A stretch of DNA of 64,000 nucleotides from Alteromonas abrolhosensis (GCF_001953635.1 NZ_MEJH01000002.1:310001-374000), one strand, 5' to 3'. Positions 9,425-19,146 are shown, numbered from the stretch's first letter. Made by a program: numbers and translations. Notes: generated from the sequence alone by a model not told the origin.

Positions 9425-10459
9425 TTATCTATTCAGTTTGTTTACCAGCATAGCTCGCAGTTGGCGGGATTTTAGTTCATCTAATGGAGAAAGAAGTCCG
9501 TGTGATTCAGGAGGTAGGTGCTGAGTAGGTAATAATTCATCGTTAAAAATATAATAGTCGAACACGTGTTTCCAAGCAGCTTTTTCGTGAGCAGGTTTGT
9601 CTCGAAGGCTCAAGATAGAATGGTATAAAGCGTTCATTGCTGAGCCCATAAATCGCTCAGCATTGCTCCACCAGTAGTTAACTAAAATATTAAATTTATC
9701 CAATCCTTCCACTTGATGCCACCACATGCTGGGGATAAAAATGGCGTCACCAGGCTCTAATTCGGCAGTGATACCTTTTTCTTCAGCCTGTTTAAACTTA
9801 GGGTGTTTTTGATAATCAGGGTCGCAAAAATTTACCATAGAGATTGCTTGTCCTCCTGGCGTAGGCGATAAGGGTCCAGGATACAGATTTTCGATTTGAT
9901 CTGGTGGAAACAATATGAACTTGCGCCGGCCTTTTACTACACATGCCATGTTATCTGATGCATCGTAATGACATTTGGCGATAGACTTATTGCCTATCCA
10001 AATGCTCGGAATCGGAGATTCAGAATTAGGTGCTAGTTTCGCAAACGACATATCGAGATAATTTTTTTGGCGAAGGCCGGGGAAACTAGAATCTATAACG
10101 TTTGAAGCGATATACACGCTTGGCGGCGCTGAATCCTCAAGATAAGTTATAATTAGGTCTAAGACATCGCCTATATGAGCTTTTTCTTTTTTGAAATTGA
10201 GTTGGGTTGCATTGTCGTTATACCCGTACTGCCCAGCGAGCCCAGCTTCCCCAAAGTAGGTCAGGGTAGGCCGACCATTGTAGAAAGCTTTCAGGTACTC
10301 CGCGGCGGCGATATCGGAGTGTAGGCTTTTTTTTACAAGTTCCCAGTGATTAACAAGCCCCCTGAGGACTATAGGTTCGTCGTAACTATTCAAATCGTCT
10401 GGTATGTTTCCCGATTTGCTGGGACGAAGTTCTCTCGCTTTTCGAGTAATAGGTCTCAT
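9425..10459 (-). CDS. Cupin-like JmjC-domain protein
   Basis: A 344-residue protein with a JmjC-type double-stranded beta-helix. The likely Fe(II) facial triad is H164, D166 (CHYDASDN) and H248 (SMWWHQVEG). K179-K180, F181 and the FPPDQIENLYPGP segment are typical of FIH-like members. These proteins use 2-oxoglutarate and oxygen to hydroxylate proteins or small molecules. No substrate is known for the members that accompany TonB receptors. It sits 11 nt after sapC and 16 nt before the halogenase gene, which points to one operon. It is full length. Confidence 0.85.
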   Translation of the reverse strand: MRPITRKARELRPSKSGNIPDDLNSYDEPIVLRGLVNHWELVKKSLHSDIAAAEYLKAFYNGRPTLTYFGEAGLAGQYGYNDNATQLNFKKEKAHIGDVLDLIITYLEDSAPPSVYIASNVIDSSFPGLRQKNYLDMSFAKLAPNSESPIPSIWIGNKSIAKCHYDASDNMACVVKGRRKFILFPPDQIENLYPGPLSPTPGGQAISMVNFCDPDYQKHPKFKQAEEKGITAELEPGDAIFIPSMWWHQVEGLDKFNILVNYWWSNAERFMGSAMNALYHSILSLRDKPAHEKAAWKHVFDYYIFNDELLPTQHLPPESHGLLSPLDELKSRQLRAMLVNKLNR

Positions 10460-10470
10460 CTTTTAAAATA

Positions 10471-11202
10471 CTATTGTGAGAGATGAAGATTTTTGAGGTT
10501 TATAAGCTTTCTTACATTTGTCATAGATGCCACCACTGCGAAGGCAAGTTGTAAGTAACCGGATTTACTTAACGCCTGCAATTCGCTACCTGTCAATGCT
10601 GCGAGTCTTTCTTCATGAATAGTATAGTTACCACTTAACCTTCGCTTTTCACCATTGTTTAATTCAAATTCAATATTGACAGGCTCTATAAGATCTAACG
10701 CTAAAAATTGTTTAAACATATCGCTTTGGATTTCCAAACCACTATCTATAACCGACAAACACGATGATATATGGTTCAAATATGGGCTATTTCCTCCATG
10801 AGTTAGGAAAAGCGATTGTCCTTCACTGTTACTCACTTTAGGGTGATCCATATCAATGTGTATAACAGCATTTTTTTCTTCGCTGTGACTTGATTGTTGA
10901 AAGCCAATTAGAAAAGGCCCTTTATTAAGGACTGCGGGTACGTAATCAGCCTTCCACCCCGATGGATAAGAGGCGTCTAAAAACAAGTTTTCGTTTTTTT
11001 CCAGACCCAGTAATACTACACATTGATAACCGTCGAATTCGCCATCTCGACGGAAAAAAATAGGATAGTGTTTTTGTAGTTCAATGAATTCAGATGGGAA
11101 AGCTAAAACACTAGCCTGATCATCACCATACCGTGCGGCGTAGTGAGTAATAACTTTTGTATCTTTGTGATTGACGTTGTTTAACAGCACGTGTTTTGTC
11201 AT
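10471..11202 (-). CDS. SapC family protein
   Basis: I start at the ATG at 11202 (MTKHVLLNN), which has GGGGAG 7 nt ahead. The reading can be extended to 11235 but has no better site. The 243-residue product matches the SapC family: KHYPIFFRR, then LGLEKNENLFLD, then GPFLIGF and a C-terminal region around YTIHEERLAALTGSEL. The name comes from an S-layer secretion gene of Campylobacter, but the role in polysaccharide loci is not known. No signal peptide is visible. It begins the three-gene operon, downstream of the TonB receptor and behind a terminator-like pair of stems. Confidence 0.85.
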   Translation of the reverse strand: MTKHVLLNNVNHKDTKVITHYAARYGDDQASVLAFPSEFIELQKHYPIFFRRDGEFDGYQCVVLLGLEKNENLFLDASYPSGWKADYVPAVLNKGPFLIGFQQSSHSEEKNAVIHIDMDHPKVSNSEGQSLFLTHGGNSPYLNHISSCLSVIDSGLEIQSDMFKQFLALDLIEPVNIEFELNNGEKRRLSGNYTIHEERLAALTGSELQALSKSGYLQLAFAVVASMTNVRKLINLKNLHLSQ

Positions 11203-11317
11203 CTGTCTCCCCTTAATCACATGGTCTGAATGCACCCAATGTGATTGCTGTGAAAGCCTTTTATATTGCCCACAACAACACTAAAATAAAACATGTAATA
11301 CACACATTCAGACAATT

Positions 11318-11381
11318 AAAAAGGCCGCTGTACCGCGGCTATAAATAGCTATTTGCGCTGGCAAGCTATTGTTGCCAGCGC
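11318..11381 (-). terminator. Two stem-loops between the TonB receptor and sapC
   Basis: On the minus strand a perfect 10-bp stem (11372-11381 with 11355-11364) comes first, then GCCGC/GCGGC (11335-11339 with 11324-11328) followed by a T-tract. Together they look like a partial terminator that would give the receptor gene more transcript than sapC, the JmjC gene and the halogenase gene. Confidence 0.6.
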
Positions 11382-11395
11382 TTGAAACAACTCAC

Positions 11396-14300
11396 TTAGA
11401 ACTTATAGCGGGCACCAAGGTTGTAACGCGCTCCAAGCTCCGTCAAGAACCACATTTGCGTTTTGTTTCGTGCAAAGTCTCGTGCGTTCTCGCCCGTTAC
11501 ATTTATACCCTCGACGAAAACACTGAATTGCTCATTTATGTTATAGCTAAGGTTTACATCAACTTGTGTGTAAGCTTCGGTATACCGGGGGTTATTTGAG
11601 CCACCTCGGTTAGCTTCAGCTAAAAATTCATCGCGCCAGTTAACAGCTATTCGCGCTTGGAATTTGTCATCTTCGTACAAGCCCACTAGGTTAGCCGTAT
11701 CGCTTAGCCCAATTAAAGCAAACTGTGACGTATTAGGATCTGCGTTGTTATCAAAGCCTACATCACCGTTTACGAAGGTATAGTTGGCCTGAACGCCAAA
11801 GCCTGTCTCGCCAAAGAAATGCTGAACAGCAAACTCTGCCCCGTAGATTTTCGCAGAGCGGTTGTTATCAGGAGTGTTAGTCCTAAACACATACTCTGGG
11901 TCTGACTCATCGGCGAGAATATCCCATCCTGGAGTTTCTGCGAGTTGCTGTATCTGTTCGGGCGTGCCAGTGTAGTCAGCCGCTCCGTTAGGAAAGGCTT
12001 CTGGCTGGCTTAGCAATACGGTCATTGCGTATAAAGATGTATCATCTACAGCGATACCCAAATCTTGGAGAGCGGCGGCGGCTTCCAGAGCACGAGGACC
12101 CGCGGTTGGGTTGCGTATACCTAGAATGGTCTGGTCTACTTGACGGCTGCCTAAGAAATTAGCCACATCTTTTTGAAAGAATCCTGCAGAAACATAGCTC
12201 GTAGAATCGTAGTACCATTCTAGCGACACATCTGTATTCGACGACTCAAGTGGCAACAAGCCTGGGTTTGAGGCGTTCGCCGTAGGTATTGCACCTAATA
12301 ACGTAGAACCGCCGCCACCACCGAAGTTGCTCGCCGACACACCGAGGCTACCAAGTCCTGCACGAGCAATAGTTTTGCTATAAGAGAAGCGACCAATCAA
12401 ATCTTCGCTAATTTCCAGTTTCAAATCTAAGCTAGGTAGTAAATAATCATAGCTGTTCTCAGCTGATGCTGGCGTTGGGGGGACATCAGAATTTACAAAG
12501 GGAACGATATCGTTATTATCTTCCCAACGGAATAAAGTTTGACCTACTAGAGAGGTTGATTTCACATCTGTTTCTTCGTAACGAAGCCCGGTTAGCACGC
12601 TGAAATACATGCCGCCAAGTTCTCCATCTAATGAAACTTGTGCATACGCCGCTAAAGTGTCCTCTTGAATTGTATCGTCAAACGACAAGGCTTGCTCGGT
12701 TGACGATGGAATGCCTGGATATAAAGATTCAGCGGCTGTATAAAGTTCACGAGCGTCAGCAATAAAGCCAAAGCCACCCGGTAGTACACCGTAATCGTCA
12801 AATTCACCAGGTAGATCGAAAGGTTGAATTAAGTCACCAAACTCGCCAGGATTAGCAACCCCCCAGTTACCTAAGGCAATGTTGTTGCCTGCGGTTTGGA
12901 ACGAACGAGATTCCATTTCCCGAGCTTCAACACCAAAGTCGAATCGACCATTATCTAACACATATTCGCCGTCTAATTTAAACTGTGTGATCTTCGAGCG
13001 CTGAGCTGCGTTACGAATACGCGCAATTGACGAACCTACATCACCGGCATCAACTACTCCGTTATTATTGGCACCACGAATACTGTCGTCGTAAACATTT
13101 AGATAAGTAGGTAGCTCCGAATCGTAGAACCACTCCCTCTCTACTACAGTAGGGGCGCCTAAGCCCACCGCAATTTCTCCCGAGCCACGTGGGCCGGTAC
13201 CACGACTGTGCATCTCCGAGTCATGCGCATCAAACGTAAGTGAAAAGTCGTTATTTACTAAATATTTAAAGTTTACACCTATTGAGTCTAGCGTATTAGT
13301 TTGCTCTCGCCACTGTTGCTCATAGCCTTCATCTGTTCCGCCAGCATAGGTCTCTCTCATATAGATAGGAGTTTTTACAGTGCTGTTATCGAATTCCACA
13401 ACCTGTGTATTGCTGCCAGTTTGCACCCAGTTAGTAATTTCGCCACGTTGTTCAACTATTTCGTTTTCAGCAAAGGTGTAGTCAACGGAGGCTGTGAACT
13501 GCTCTGTAGGAGCAAACTGAAGAGTTAACTGCACATTATCGCGAACGCGCTGAGTATTTGAGAATGCGTAACGAATGTCATTTGGGCGAGCGTATAACTG
13601 GCCTTGCTGGGGAGCATTGATATATTCAGCACTTGTCGTATTCCACAGCCTATCTGGATCAGCAAGATCGTCCCAATAATCGATATTCCAGTCATTTACC
13701 GTCGCACCGGTGTAACCTGAGTCACGCTCTTGGTGGATCGCAGCTACGCTAACGCCCCAGGTCGCGTCATCGTTAGCGTAACTAACAATCGCCGAGGCCT
13801 CTGGAGTTACATCGTCTCCCGTTCTATTTGTCGTGTCATGTACCGCTTTTACACCCGCAGTAGCCGTAAAACCTTCATTGTCTAAGGGTTTAGCTGTCAC
13901 GATATTAATGGTTGCACCAATGCCGCCCGTTGCAATATTGGCCTTACCTGTTTTATATACTTCTACCGCTCTAACGGCCTCTGAAGCCAAATTTTGGAAA
14001 TCAAATGAACGGGTGTTACCCCCACGAGTTGTTCCGTCAGCACCAGAACCCGCACCATAAGTAATAGCCGCAGGCATTGTACGACCATTGAGTGTAATCA
14101 TATTATTACCACCCGCGAAACCGCGAACAGTCACTTCTGAACCTTCGCCGTTAGTCCGGCTGATTGAAACACCGGTAATACGCTGTAACGATTCTGCGAG
14201 GTTAGTATCTGGGAACTTACCAATATCTTCAGCTGAAATTGCATCTACGATACCAGCAGAATAACGCTTAATAGATGCGGCTTCTTGCAAACTACCTCTT

Positions 14301-14434
14301 ATACCTGTTACTTCGATAATCTCTGTTTCTTGATCATCTTGTTCCTGAGCAAGTACGGGAGTTGAAATTGTAACTCCCAAAATTAAGGATAAACTTGTTG
14401 CCAACTGTGTTTTGGCAAACTTTCTTTTCGACAT
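11396..14434 (-). CDS. TonB-dependent outer-membrane receptor, xylan locus
   Basis: A 1012-residue protein. It has a signal peptide ending STPVLAQ, a TonB-box-like stretch (IIEVTGIRGS near residue 40), a plug domain (about 50-170, DIGKFPDTNLAESLQRITGVSISR and VRGFAGG), and a long beta-barrel that ends with the aromatic C-terminal YNLGARYKF needed for outer-membrane assembly. The family takes up large oligosaccharides or other ligands using the proton-motive force through TonB. Its place next to xylR and the xylan hydrolases makes xylo-oligosaccharides the likely ligand. It is the only TonB receptor in the window. The upstream region carries two GTTA elements 11 bp apart. Confidence 0.93.
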   Translation of the reverse strand: MSKRKFAKTQLATSLSLILGVTISTPVLAQEQDDQETEIIEVTGIRGSLQEAASIKRYSAGIVDAISAEDIGKFPDTNLAESLQRITGVSISRTNGEGSEVTVRGFAGGNNMITLNGRTMPAAITYGAGSGADGTTRGGNTRSFDFQNLASEAVRAVEVYKTGKANIATGGIGATINIVTAKPLDNEGFTATAGVKAVHDTTNRTGDDVTPEASAIVSYANDDATWGVSVAAIHQERDSGYTGATVNDWNIDYWDDLADPDRLWNTTSAEYINAPQQGQLYARPNDIRYAFSNTQRVRDNVQLTLQFAPTEQFTASVDYTFAENEIVEQRGEITNWVQTGSNTQVVEFDNSTVKTPIYMRETYAGGTDEGYEQQWREQTNTLDSIGVNFKYLVNNDFSLTFDAHDSEMHSRGTGPRGSGEIAVGLGAPTVVEREWFYDSELPTYLNVYDDSIRGANNNGVVDAGDVGSSIARIRNAAQRSKITQFKLDGEYVLDNGRFDFGVEAREMESRSFQTAGNNIALGNWGVANPGEFGDLIQPFDLPGEFDDYGVLPGGFGFIADARELYTAAESLYPGIPSSTEQALSFDDTIQEDTLAAYAQVSLDGELGGMYFSVLTGLRYEETDVKSTSLVGQTLFRWEDNNDIVPFVNSDVPPTPASAENSYDYLLPSLDLKLEISEDLIGRFSYSKTIARAGLGSLGVSASNFGGGGGSTLLGAIPTANASNPGLLPLESSNTDVSLEWYYDSTSYVSAGFFQKDVANFLGSRQVDQTILGIRNPTAGPRALEAAAALQDLGIAVDDTSLYAMTVLLSQPEAFPNGAADYTGTPEQIQQLAETPGWDILADESDPEYVFRTNTPDNNRSAKIYGAEFAVQHFFGETGFGVQANYTFVNGDVGFDNNADPNTSQFALIGLSDTANLVGLYEDDKFQARIAVNWRDEFLAEANRGGSNNPRYTEAYTQVDVNLSYNINEQFSVFVEGINVTGENARDFARNKTQMWFLTELGARYNLGARYKF

Positions 14435-14737
14435 GTGCCTTCTCCAGATCCCGCATTAATGAGTGTATTAATTCGTTAACATCATCTGTACCGCTATTCG
14501 TTATTTTCAAATTACACCGATGATTGTTTAACGCCTCAATAATAGCGCTCGAGATAAGACAAAAGCCTTTATGTAATTTATCAAACCGTTAACTAAATTT
14601 TAACAGGCGTGAGTTTTTACTGTTCTAAGTAGGATTAGTTCGACAAGTATGAGCATTAAATAAAATCCTATAGTGATTACCAAAGGGCTTGAACCGAACT
14701 CTTTTTAGCTGAGGATAGGTAGTGCCATTGTTGCAAC
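14435..14737. promoter_or_regulatory. Promoter region of the TonB receptor gene
   Basis: A 303-bp gene-free stretch between the receptor start and the xylR stop. It is AT-rich. On the coding (minus) strand, GTTA occurs at 14604 and again at 14593, exactly 11 bp apart, the same spacing found in front of xylB and GH10. I see no convincing -35/-10 pair and no terminator for xylR. Confidence 0.4.
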
Positions 14738-15934
14738 TTAAAAACTAGCCACTTTACTTTCCTTACCCTTTTGATTTTCGCTTCTATAAGCTGATGGCGT
14801 TGAATTAAAGTGCTTGTTGAAAACAGAATACATATATTGGAGTGAGGGATAACCGCATTTTTCGGCAATGTCATTAATTGACATCTCTGATTCGGCGAGT
14901 AGCTTACACGCGCGAACAAGTTTCTCGTTATGAATTGCTGTATGAACACTGTAGCCATGTTCTTGTTGAAAACGGTTTTCGAGATTAGACCTGGAAATAC
15001 CTACGAAGTCTGTTACCTGATCAACCTTGATACCTTTAGTGGCAAACTGTCGTATAAAGTGAACGGCTTGAATTACATAAGGGTCAGACAATGCTTTAAA
15101 TTCTGTCGATTGACGTGCTTCAACGCCTACTGGACCCACTAATACCTGACTTTCAGGCACCTTTTTACCTTCTAACCGCTTGTGAAGAAGTTTCGCGGCT
15201 TTGTACCCCATTTCGAAACAACCTTGTGTCACTGAACTCAAGCTAATCCGGCTTAGGTTTCTTGCTAAGTCGTCATTATCAATGCCAATAATTGATACTC
15301 TTTCAGGAACCTCTACCCCTAAGTGATCACATGCTTGGAGTAGGTGCCGTGCTCGGGCATCGTTTACCGCAATAATCCCTATAGGCTTTGGCAGATTCTC
15401 TATCCAATCGCTTAATTGCTTAAACGTGGAATGCCATGTTTTACGGTTTGTGGCATGGCCTTTATAAATTTGGTAGCTATATTCTTCTTTACTTGCCAAC
15501 TTCGCGAATGCGCGCTCACGCTCGATAACCCACCGATGATGTTCATCGAGGGGTACGCTATACATCGCAAAACGTTTTAATCCTTTCTCTTTTAGGTGTT
15601 TAAACGCAGATTCAACCAGCGCGAAATTGTCTGATGCCACGTAAGGAATATTCGGGTATTGTTCTAGGTCAGAATAGGAGCATCCTACACCGATAACCGG
15701 TTCAGATATGTTGTCTACAATTTTCTTGATTTCTAGGTCATCATAGTTAGCTATTAATCCATCACAGCGCCATTCACTAACATCATCACCGTGAAACCTA
15801 AAGTCCTCTTCTAAAAAGACGTCCCAATCGACTTTAGTGGTATGCAGGTAGTGTCCGATACCCTCTAGAATTTGTCGATCATACACGTTATTAGCATTAA
15901 AAAGCAGCGAAATGCTGTGTTTTGATTCATACAT
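14738..15934 (-). CDS. xylR: XylR, AraC-family xylose-responsive activator
   Basis: A 398-residue protein, close to the 392 residues of the Escherichia coli protein. The N-terminal part (about 1-280) is a LacI/periplasmic-binding-like sensor fold (ISLLFNANNVYDRQILEGIGHYL, later VSIIGIDNDDLARNLSRISLSSV). The C-terminal part (about 285-385) holds two AraC-type helix-turn-helix units (VDQVTDFVGISRSNLENRF and INDIAEKCGYPSLQYMYSVFNKHF). XylR binds D-xylose and activates xylose genes. The gene is divergent from the GPH symporter and lies behind the TonB receptor, inside the set of genes it probably controls. Confidence 0.92.
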   Translation of the reverse strand: MYESKHSISLLFNANNVYDRQILEGIGHYLHTTKVDWDVFLEEDFRFHGDDVSEWRCDGLIANYDDLEIKKIVDNISEPVIGVGCSYSDLEQYPNIPYVASDNFALVESAFKHLKEKGLKRFAMYSVPLDEHHRWVIERERAFAKLASKEEYSYQIYKGHATNRKTWHSTFKQLSDWIENLPKPIGIIAVNDARARHLLQACDHLGVEVPERVSIIGIDNDDLARNLSRISLSSVTQGCFEMGYKAAKLLHKRLEGKKVPESQVLVGPVGVEARQSTEFKALSDPYVIQAVHFIRQFATKGIKVDQVTDFVGISRSNLENRFQQEHGYSVHTAIHNEKLVRACKLLAESEMSINDIAEKCGYPSLQYMYSVFNKHFNSTPSAYRSENQKGKESKVASF

Positions 15935-16163
15935 ACTCGGACCTGAACCTGTTAATCGACCAAATGTAGTATTACTTGATACTCTGAATTTGAATACATT
16001 TCAAGCCTAGTTGAAAGCCGTAATCTCGTTAAAAATGCAAAACGAGAACAAGTATCTTAAAAAACATAATTGTTAATAATAGCGGCAAGTTGCAACATGA
16101 TGATAACAAATTTTTATTACACTTATTCCACTTTTCTTTTCTATATGTAAGTAGACGCAGTAA
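15935..16163. promoter_or_regulatory. Divergent promoter region of xylR and the GPH symporter
   Basis: A 229-bp AT-rich region. An inverted repeat TCTCGTT (16024-16030) / AACGAGA (16041-16047), 17 bp centre to centre, is a candidate operator. GTTA occurs at 16028 and 16072. The symporter start at 16164 has no obvious Shine-Dalgarno sequence. Confidence 0.4.
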
Positions 16164-17645
16164 ATGAATGCACAAACCAATTCCATATCTATCACAGAAA
16201 AAATAGGCTATAGCCTCGGTGACTTAGGCGCCAACCTTATATTTCAAACACTGATGACTTTTCTGGCTTTTTTTTACACAGATGTTTATAAAATCCCGCC
16301 GGCCACGGCTGCAACAATAATTTTTGTTGGCGGCATGATAGGTGCTTTTTTTAATCCTGTGATGGGTGTGATAGCAGACCGTACTCATACACGCTGGGGC
16401 AAGTTTAGGCCATGGATACTATGGACTTCAGTTCCTTTAGGTATAATCTCCTTACTTGCCTTTAGTACACCCGCGTTGAGTGACCAAGGAAAGTTAATAT
16501 ACGCTTTTACCACATATGTATTGTTGGTCGTGATTTATTCTGCGAACAACCTTCCGTATTCAGCCCTAAGCGGCGTGTTGACTGGCAACATGAAAGATCG
16601 AAACAGTCTATCGGCCTACCGTTTCGTCGCGGTAATGATTGCTCAATTTATTATTCAGGTTTTGTTGCTACCTCTTGTGTTGATTTTAGGAGACGGGGAT
16701 AAAGCAGCAGGCTTTCAAAATACCATAATGATATTTTCTGTTGTGGGTATTATTTTCTTTCTGATTACTTTTATAACTACGAAAGAAAGAGTGATCCCTT
16801 CACCAGGAATGTCTTCGAGTATCAAGGATGACATAACAGATTTGATGGGCAATCGGCCTTGGTTAATTATTCTTTGCGTCACTATTTTAGTTTTCGTCAC
16901 GCTTGCTTTAAAAGGCGGTATGTATATCTATTATTTCGAGAATTATTTAAGTGCAGCTCACATTCAAATATTCCTAAATGATATTCAATTCAACGCGTCT
17001 ATAAATGCACTCAACAAAATACTCGTTAATGCTGGCCTGACCGAATTTCGCTGGCCTGAAGATGCGGCGACATCTGGCTTTAGTTTGTTTAATGCTGGCG
17101 GCATTATTTTTATGATTGTTGGGATAGGGTTTTGCAAACCTTTAGCTGATAAATTTGGCAAAAGAGATGTATTTGGATGCGCTCTATTTGTCTCAACACT
17201 TTTTATACTCGCTTTCTACATTATACCTCCTACAGAAATAGGTTGGGTGTTTTTGAGTCAAATTATGCATGGCTTCTTTTATGGCATTACGATCCCCTTA
17301 CTTTGGGCAATGGTGGCGGATGTTGCGGACTATTCAGAGTGGAAAAATAACCGTAGAGCCACCGCGATTATATTTTCCGCAATGATATTTGGGCTTAAAT
17401 CTGGCCTAAGCATAGGGGGAGCGTTAGTCGCGGGCATACTGGCTACCTATGGATATGATGCAGAATTGTCATCGCAAACCGTAGCCGCGGTTGAAGGAAT
17501 TAAATTATCGGTGAGTGTCTATGCTGCTATACCTTTTTTACTTTGTGTTATTGCTGTGCTGTTCTTGTATAGCATAGACAAGAGTAAAGAGACTCAAATT
17601 GAAAAGGAATTAATGGTAAGGCGGGCTGTGAAGGTAGAGCTTTAA
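16164..17645 (+). CDS. GPH-family cation symporter for xylosides
   Basis: A 493-residue, 12-helix membrane protein of the glycoside-pentoside-hexuronide family in the MFS superfamily. The diagnostic loop GVIADRTHTRWGKFRPWILW lies at about residues 70-90, and the second conserved region GFFYGITIPLLWAMVADVADYSEW near 360-390. These transporters move sugars or glycosides with sodium or protons. The following GH43 gene starts 10 nt later, so the pair would import and then cleave xylo-oligosaccharides in the cytoplasm, as XynT/XynB or XylP-type systems do. An insertion of about 40 residues around position 270 is somewhat long for the family. Confidence 0.88.
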   Translation: MNAQTNSISITEKIGYSLGDLGANLIFQTLMTFLAFFYTDVYKIPPATAATIIFVGGMIGAFFNPVMGVIADRTHTRWGKFRPWILWTSVPLGIISLLAFSTPALSDQGKLIYAFTTYVLLVVIYSANNLPYSALSGVLTGNMKDRNSLSAYRFVAVMIAQFIIQVLLLPLVLILGDGDKAAGFQNTIMIFSVVGIIFFLITFITTKERVIPSPGMSSSIKDDITDLMGNRPWLIILCVTILVFVTLALKGGMYIYYFENYLSAAHIQIFLNDIQFNASINALNKILVNAGLTEFRWPEDAATSGFSLFNAGGIIFMIVGIGFCKPLADKFGKRDVFGCALFVSTLFILAFYIIPPTEIGWVFLSQIMHGFFYGITIPLLWAMVADVADYSEWKNNRRATAIIFSAMIFGLKSGLSIGGALVAGILATYGYDAELSSQTVAAVEGIKLSVSVYAAIPFLLCVIAVLFLYSIDKSKETQIEKELMVRRAVKVEL

Positions 17646-17655
17646 GGAGTATAAA

Positions 17656-18684
17656 ATGCCAGAGAAACAATATGAAAATGAGATCGAAACATATAAAGAG
17701 TCTGCGATATCCAAGCCTCTTGTAGAGCACATCTACACCGCAGACCCTTCTGCACACGTATTTGAAGGAAAAATTTACATTTATCCCTCTCACGATATTG
17801 AAGCGGGAATACCTTTTAACGACAATGGCGATCACTTTGCTATGTGCGACTATCATGTACTTTCCATGGACTCGCTAACATCACCGGTGCAAGATCATGG
17901 TGTAGCATTGCACGTGGATAATGTGAAATGGGCAGAGCGCCAAATGTGGGCACCAGATGCCGCGACTAAAAATGGTAAATATTTTCTTTATTTTCCTGCG
18001 AAGAAAAGCGATGGAATCTTTCAAATTGGCGTTGCTGTAAGCAATACTCCTCATGGTCCATTCATGGCACAGCCTGAACCTATCGGCGGAAGTTATTCTA
18101 TTGACCCAGCCGTGTTTGAAGACGACGACGGAACACATTACATGTATTTCGGTGGTATATGGGGTGGACAACTGCAGAACTATAGAGATAACAAGTACAA
18201 CGCTTCTTTTGCAGAACCCCAAGACGGCGAGCCTGCGCTTGGTCCAATAGTGGCCAAGATGAGCGGTGACATGCTGGAATTTGACCATACGCCCAGAGAG
18301 ATACTGATTGTAGACGAAGGTGGCAAACCTTTATTAGCGGGTGACCATGAGCGTCGCTTCTTTGAGGCATCGTGGATGCACAAACATAAAGGGAAGTATT
18401 ACTTCTCCTATTCGACAGGTAATACCCACTATCTTTGCTATGCAATTGGCGATAGTCCTTACGGGCCATTCGTTTATGCTGGACGAATTCTTGAGCCCGT
18501 GGTCGGTTGGACAACGCACCATTCAATTTGTGAGTTTGAAGGTAAACACTATTTGTTTTACCACGATAGTACACTCTCGGGTGGCGTAACTCATTTGCGT
18601 TCCGTTAAGGTGGCACCGATAGAATATGACGATGATGGAAAAATTATAACGCTCTCCCCTTACGGCGATGTACGCGTCGAGTAA
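17656..18684 (+). CDS. Cytoplasmic GH43 beta-xylosidase / arabinofuranosidase
   Basis: A 342-residue protein of glycoside hydrolase family 43, with a single five-bladed propeller and no signal peptide. The catalytic set is visible: general base D30 (TADPSAHVF), pKa-modulating D150 (YSIDPAVFEDDDG) and general acid E237 (RRFFEASW). The motif YPSHDIEAG and the length suggest a GH43 subfamily 1 type enzyme, mostly beta-xylosidases or arabinofuranosidases. AAGGAG lies 7 nt before the start. It forms an operon with the GPH symporter 10 nt upstream. It probably hydrolyses imported xylobiose and short xylo-oligosaccharides. Confidence 0.9.
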   Translation: MPEKQYENEIETYKESAISKPLVEHIYTADPSAHVFEGKIYIYPSHDIEAGIPFNDNGDHFAMCDYHVLSMDSLTSPVQDHGVALHVDNVKWAERQMWAPDAATKNGKYFLYFPAKKSDGIFQIGVAVSNTPHGPFMAQPEPIGGSYSIDPAVFEDDDGTHYMYFGGIWGGQLQNYRDNKYNASFAEPQDGEPALGPIVAKMSGDMLEFDHTPREILIVDEGGKPLLAGDHERRFFEASWMHKHKGKYYFSYSTGNTHYLCYAIGDSPYGPFVYAGRILEPVVGWTTHHSICEFEGKHYLFYHDSTLSGGVTHLRSVKVAPIEYDDDGKIITLSPYGDVRVE

Positions 18685-18789
18685 TGTAGAAGAAAAGTAG
18701 GGTTAAAGCGGCATTCAACCGAAAGCGGTTTAACATATTACAAGTGTAATGCCTTTAAAGAGGTTTCGTTAAAACCTCTTCGTGAGAGC

Positions 18790-18871
18790 TAGTGTATCGT
18801 CCATATCACATTGTACGTTTTCGCCTTATGTTTTAAGGCTTTATACGTCGGTCTGTTAAGGCGATACACTA
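18790..18871. repeat. 82-bp element with 10-bp terminal inverted repeats
   Basis: TAGTGTATCG at 18790-18799 and CGATACACTA at 18862-18871 are perfect inverted repeats. Between them GCCTTA (18823-18828) pairs with TAAGGC (18834-18839). A T-rich stretch follows. It could be a long terminator, a structured RNA, or a relic of a miniature element. No target duplication is evident. Confidence 0.45.
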
Positions 18872-19044
18872 ATTTTATTAAAAGTTCACTACCGACAGTT
18901 CGCTCTCTTCAGGCATCAGAATGATATGTGTTCAACGAGCTCTCGTGTCTCCTCATAGTTACCTCCTCCACACTAAGCCCTGTCAATTAATCTTGGATAA
19001 ATTACAAATTGGCCCCGAGAAATTTATCAAGAAAAAGGAAATGC

Positions 19045-19067
19045 GCTGGACCGAAAAGCCGGCCAGC
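19045..19067 (-). terminator. Probable GH115 terminator
   Basis: GCTGG-CCG pairs with CGG-CCAGC with one bulged A. On the minus strand the stem is followed by a T/C-rich stretch. It lies about 80 nt after the GH115 stop. Confidence 0.45.
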
Positions 19068-19146
19068 ACACCGATATTCATATTCATAAAGCCAGAGGAC
19101 TTCAAATATCATTAGTGTCCGTAGCAGGCTAGCCACCCGCTCCTAG

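Larger units (their letters stand above)
18685..19146. other. 462-bp convergent intergenic region with structured DNA
   Basis: No convincing gene. It contains AAGAGGTTT/AAACCTCTT near 18759-18782 just after GH43, an 82-bp element bounded by 10-bp inverted repeats (18790-18871), and a hairpin at 19045-19067 that fits a GH115 terminator. The 64-codon open frame at 18921-19115 has no ribosome site or recognisable composition. Confidence 0.5.

Noticed and set aside
18921..19115. 64-codon open frame on plus between GH43 and GH115
   Set aside because: No ribosome site, no recognisable composition, and it overlaps a likely terminator hairpin.
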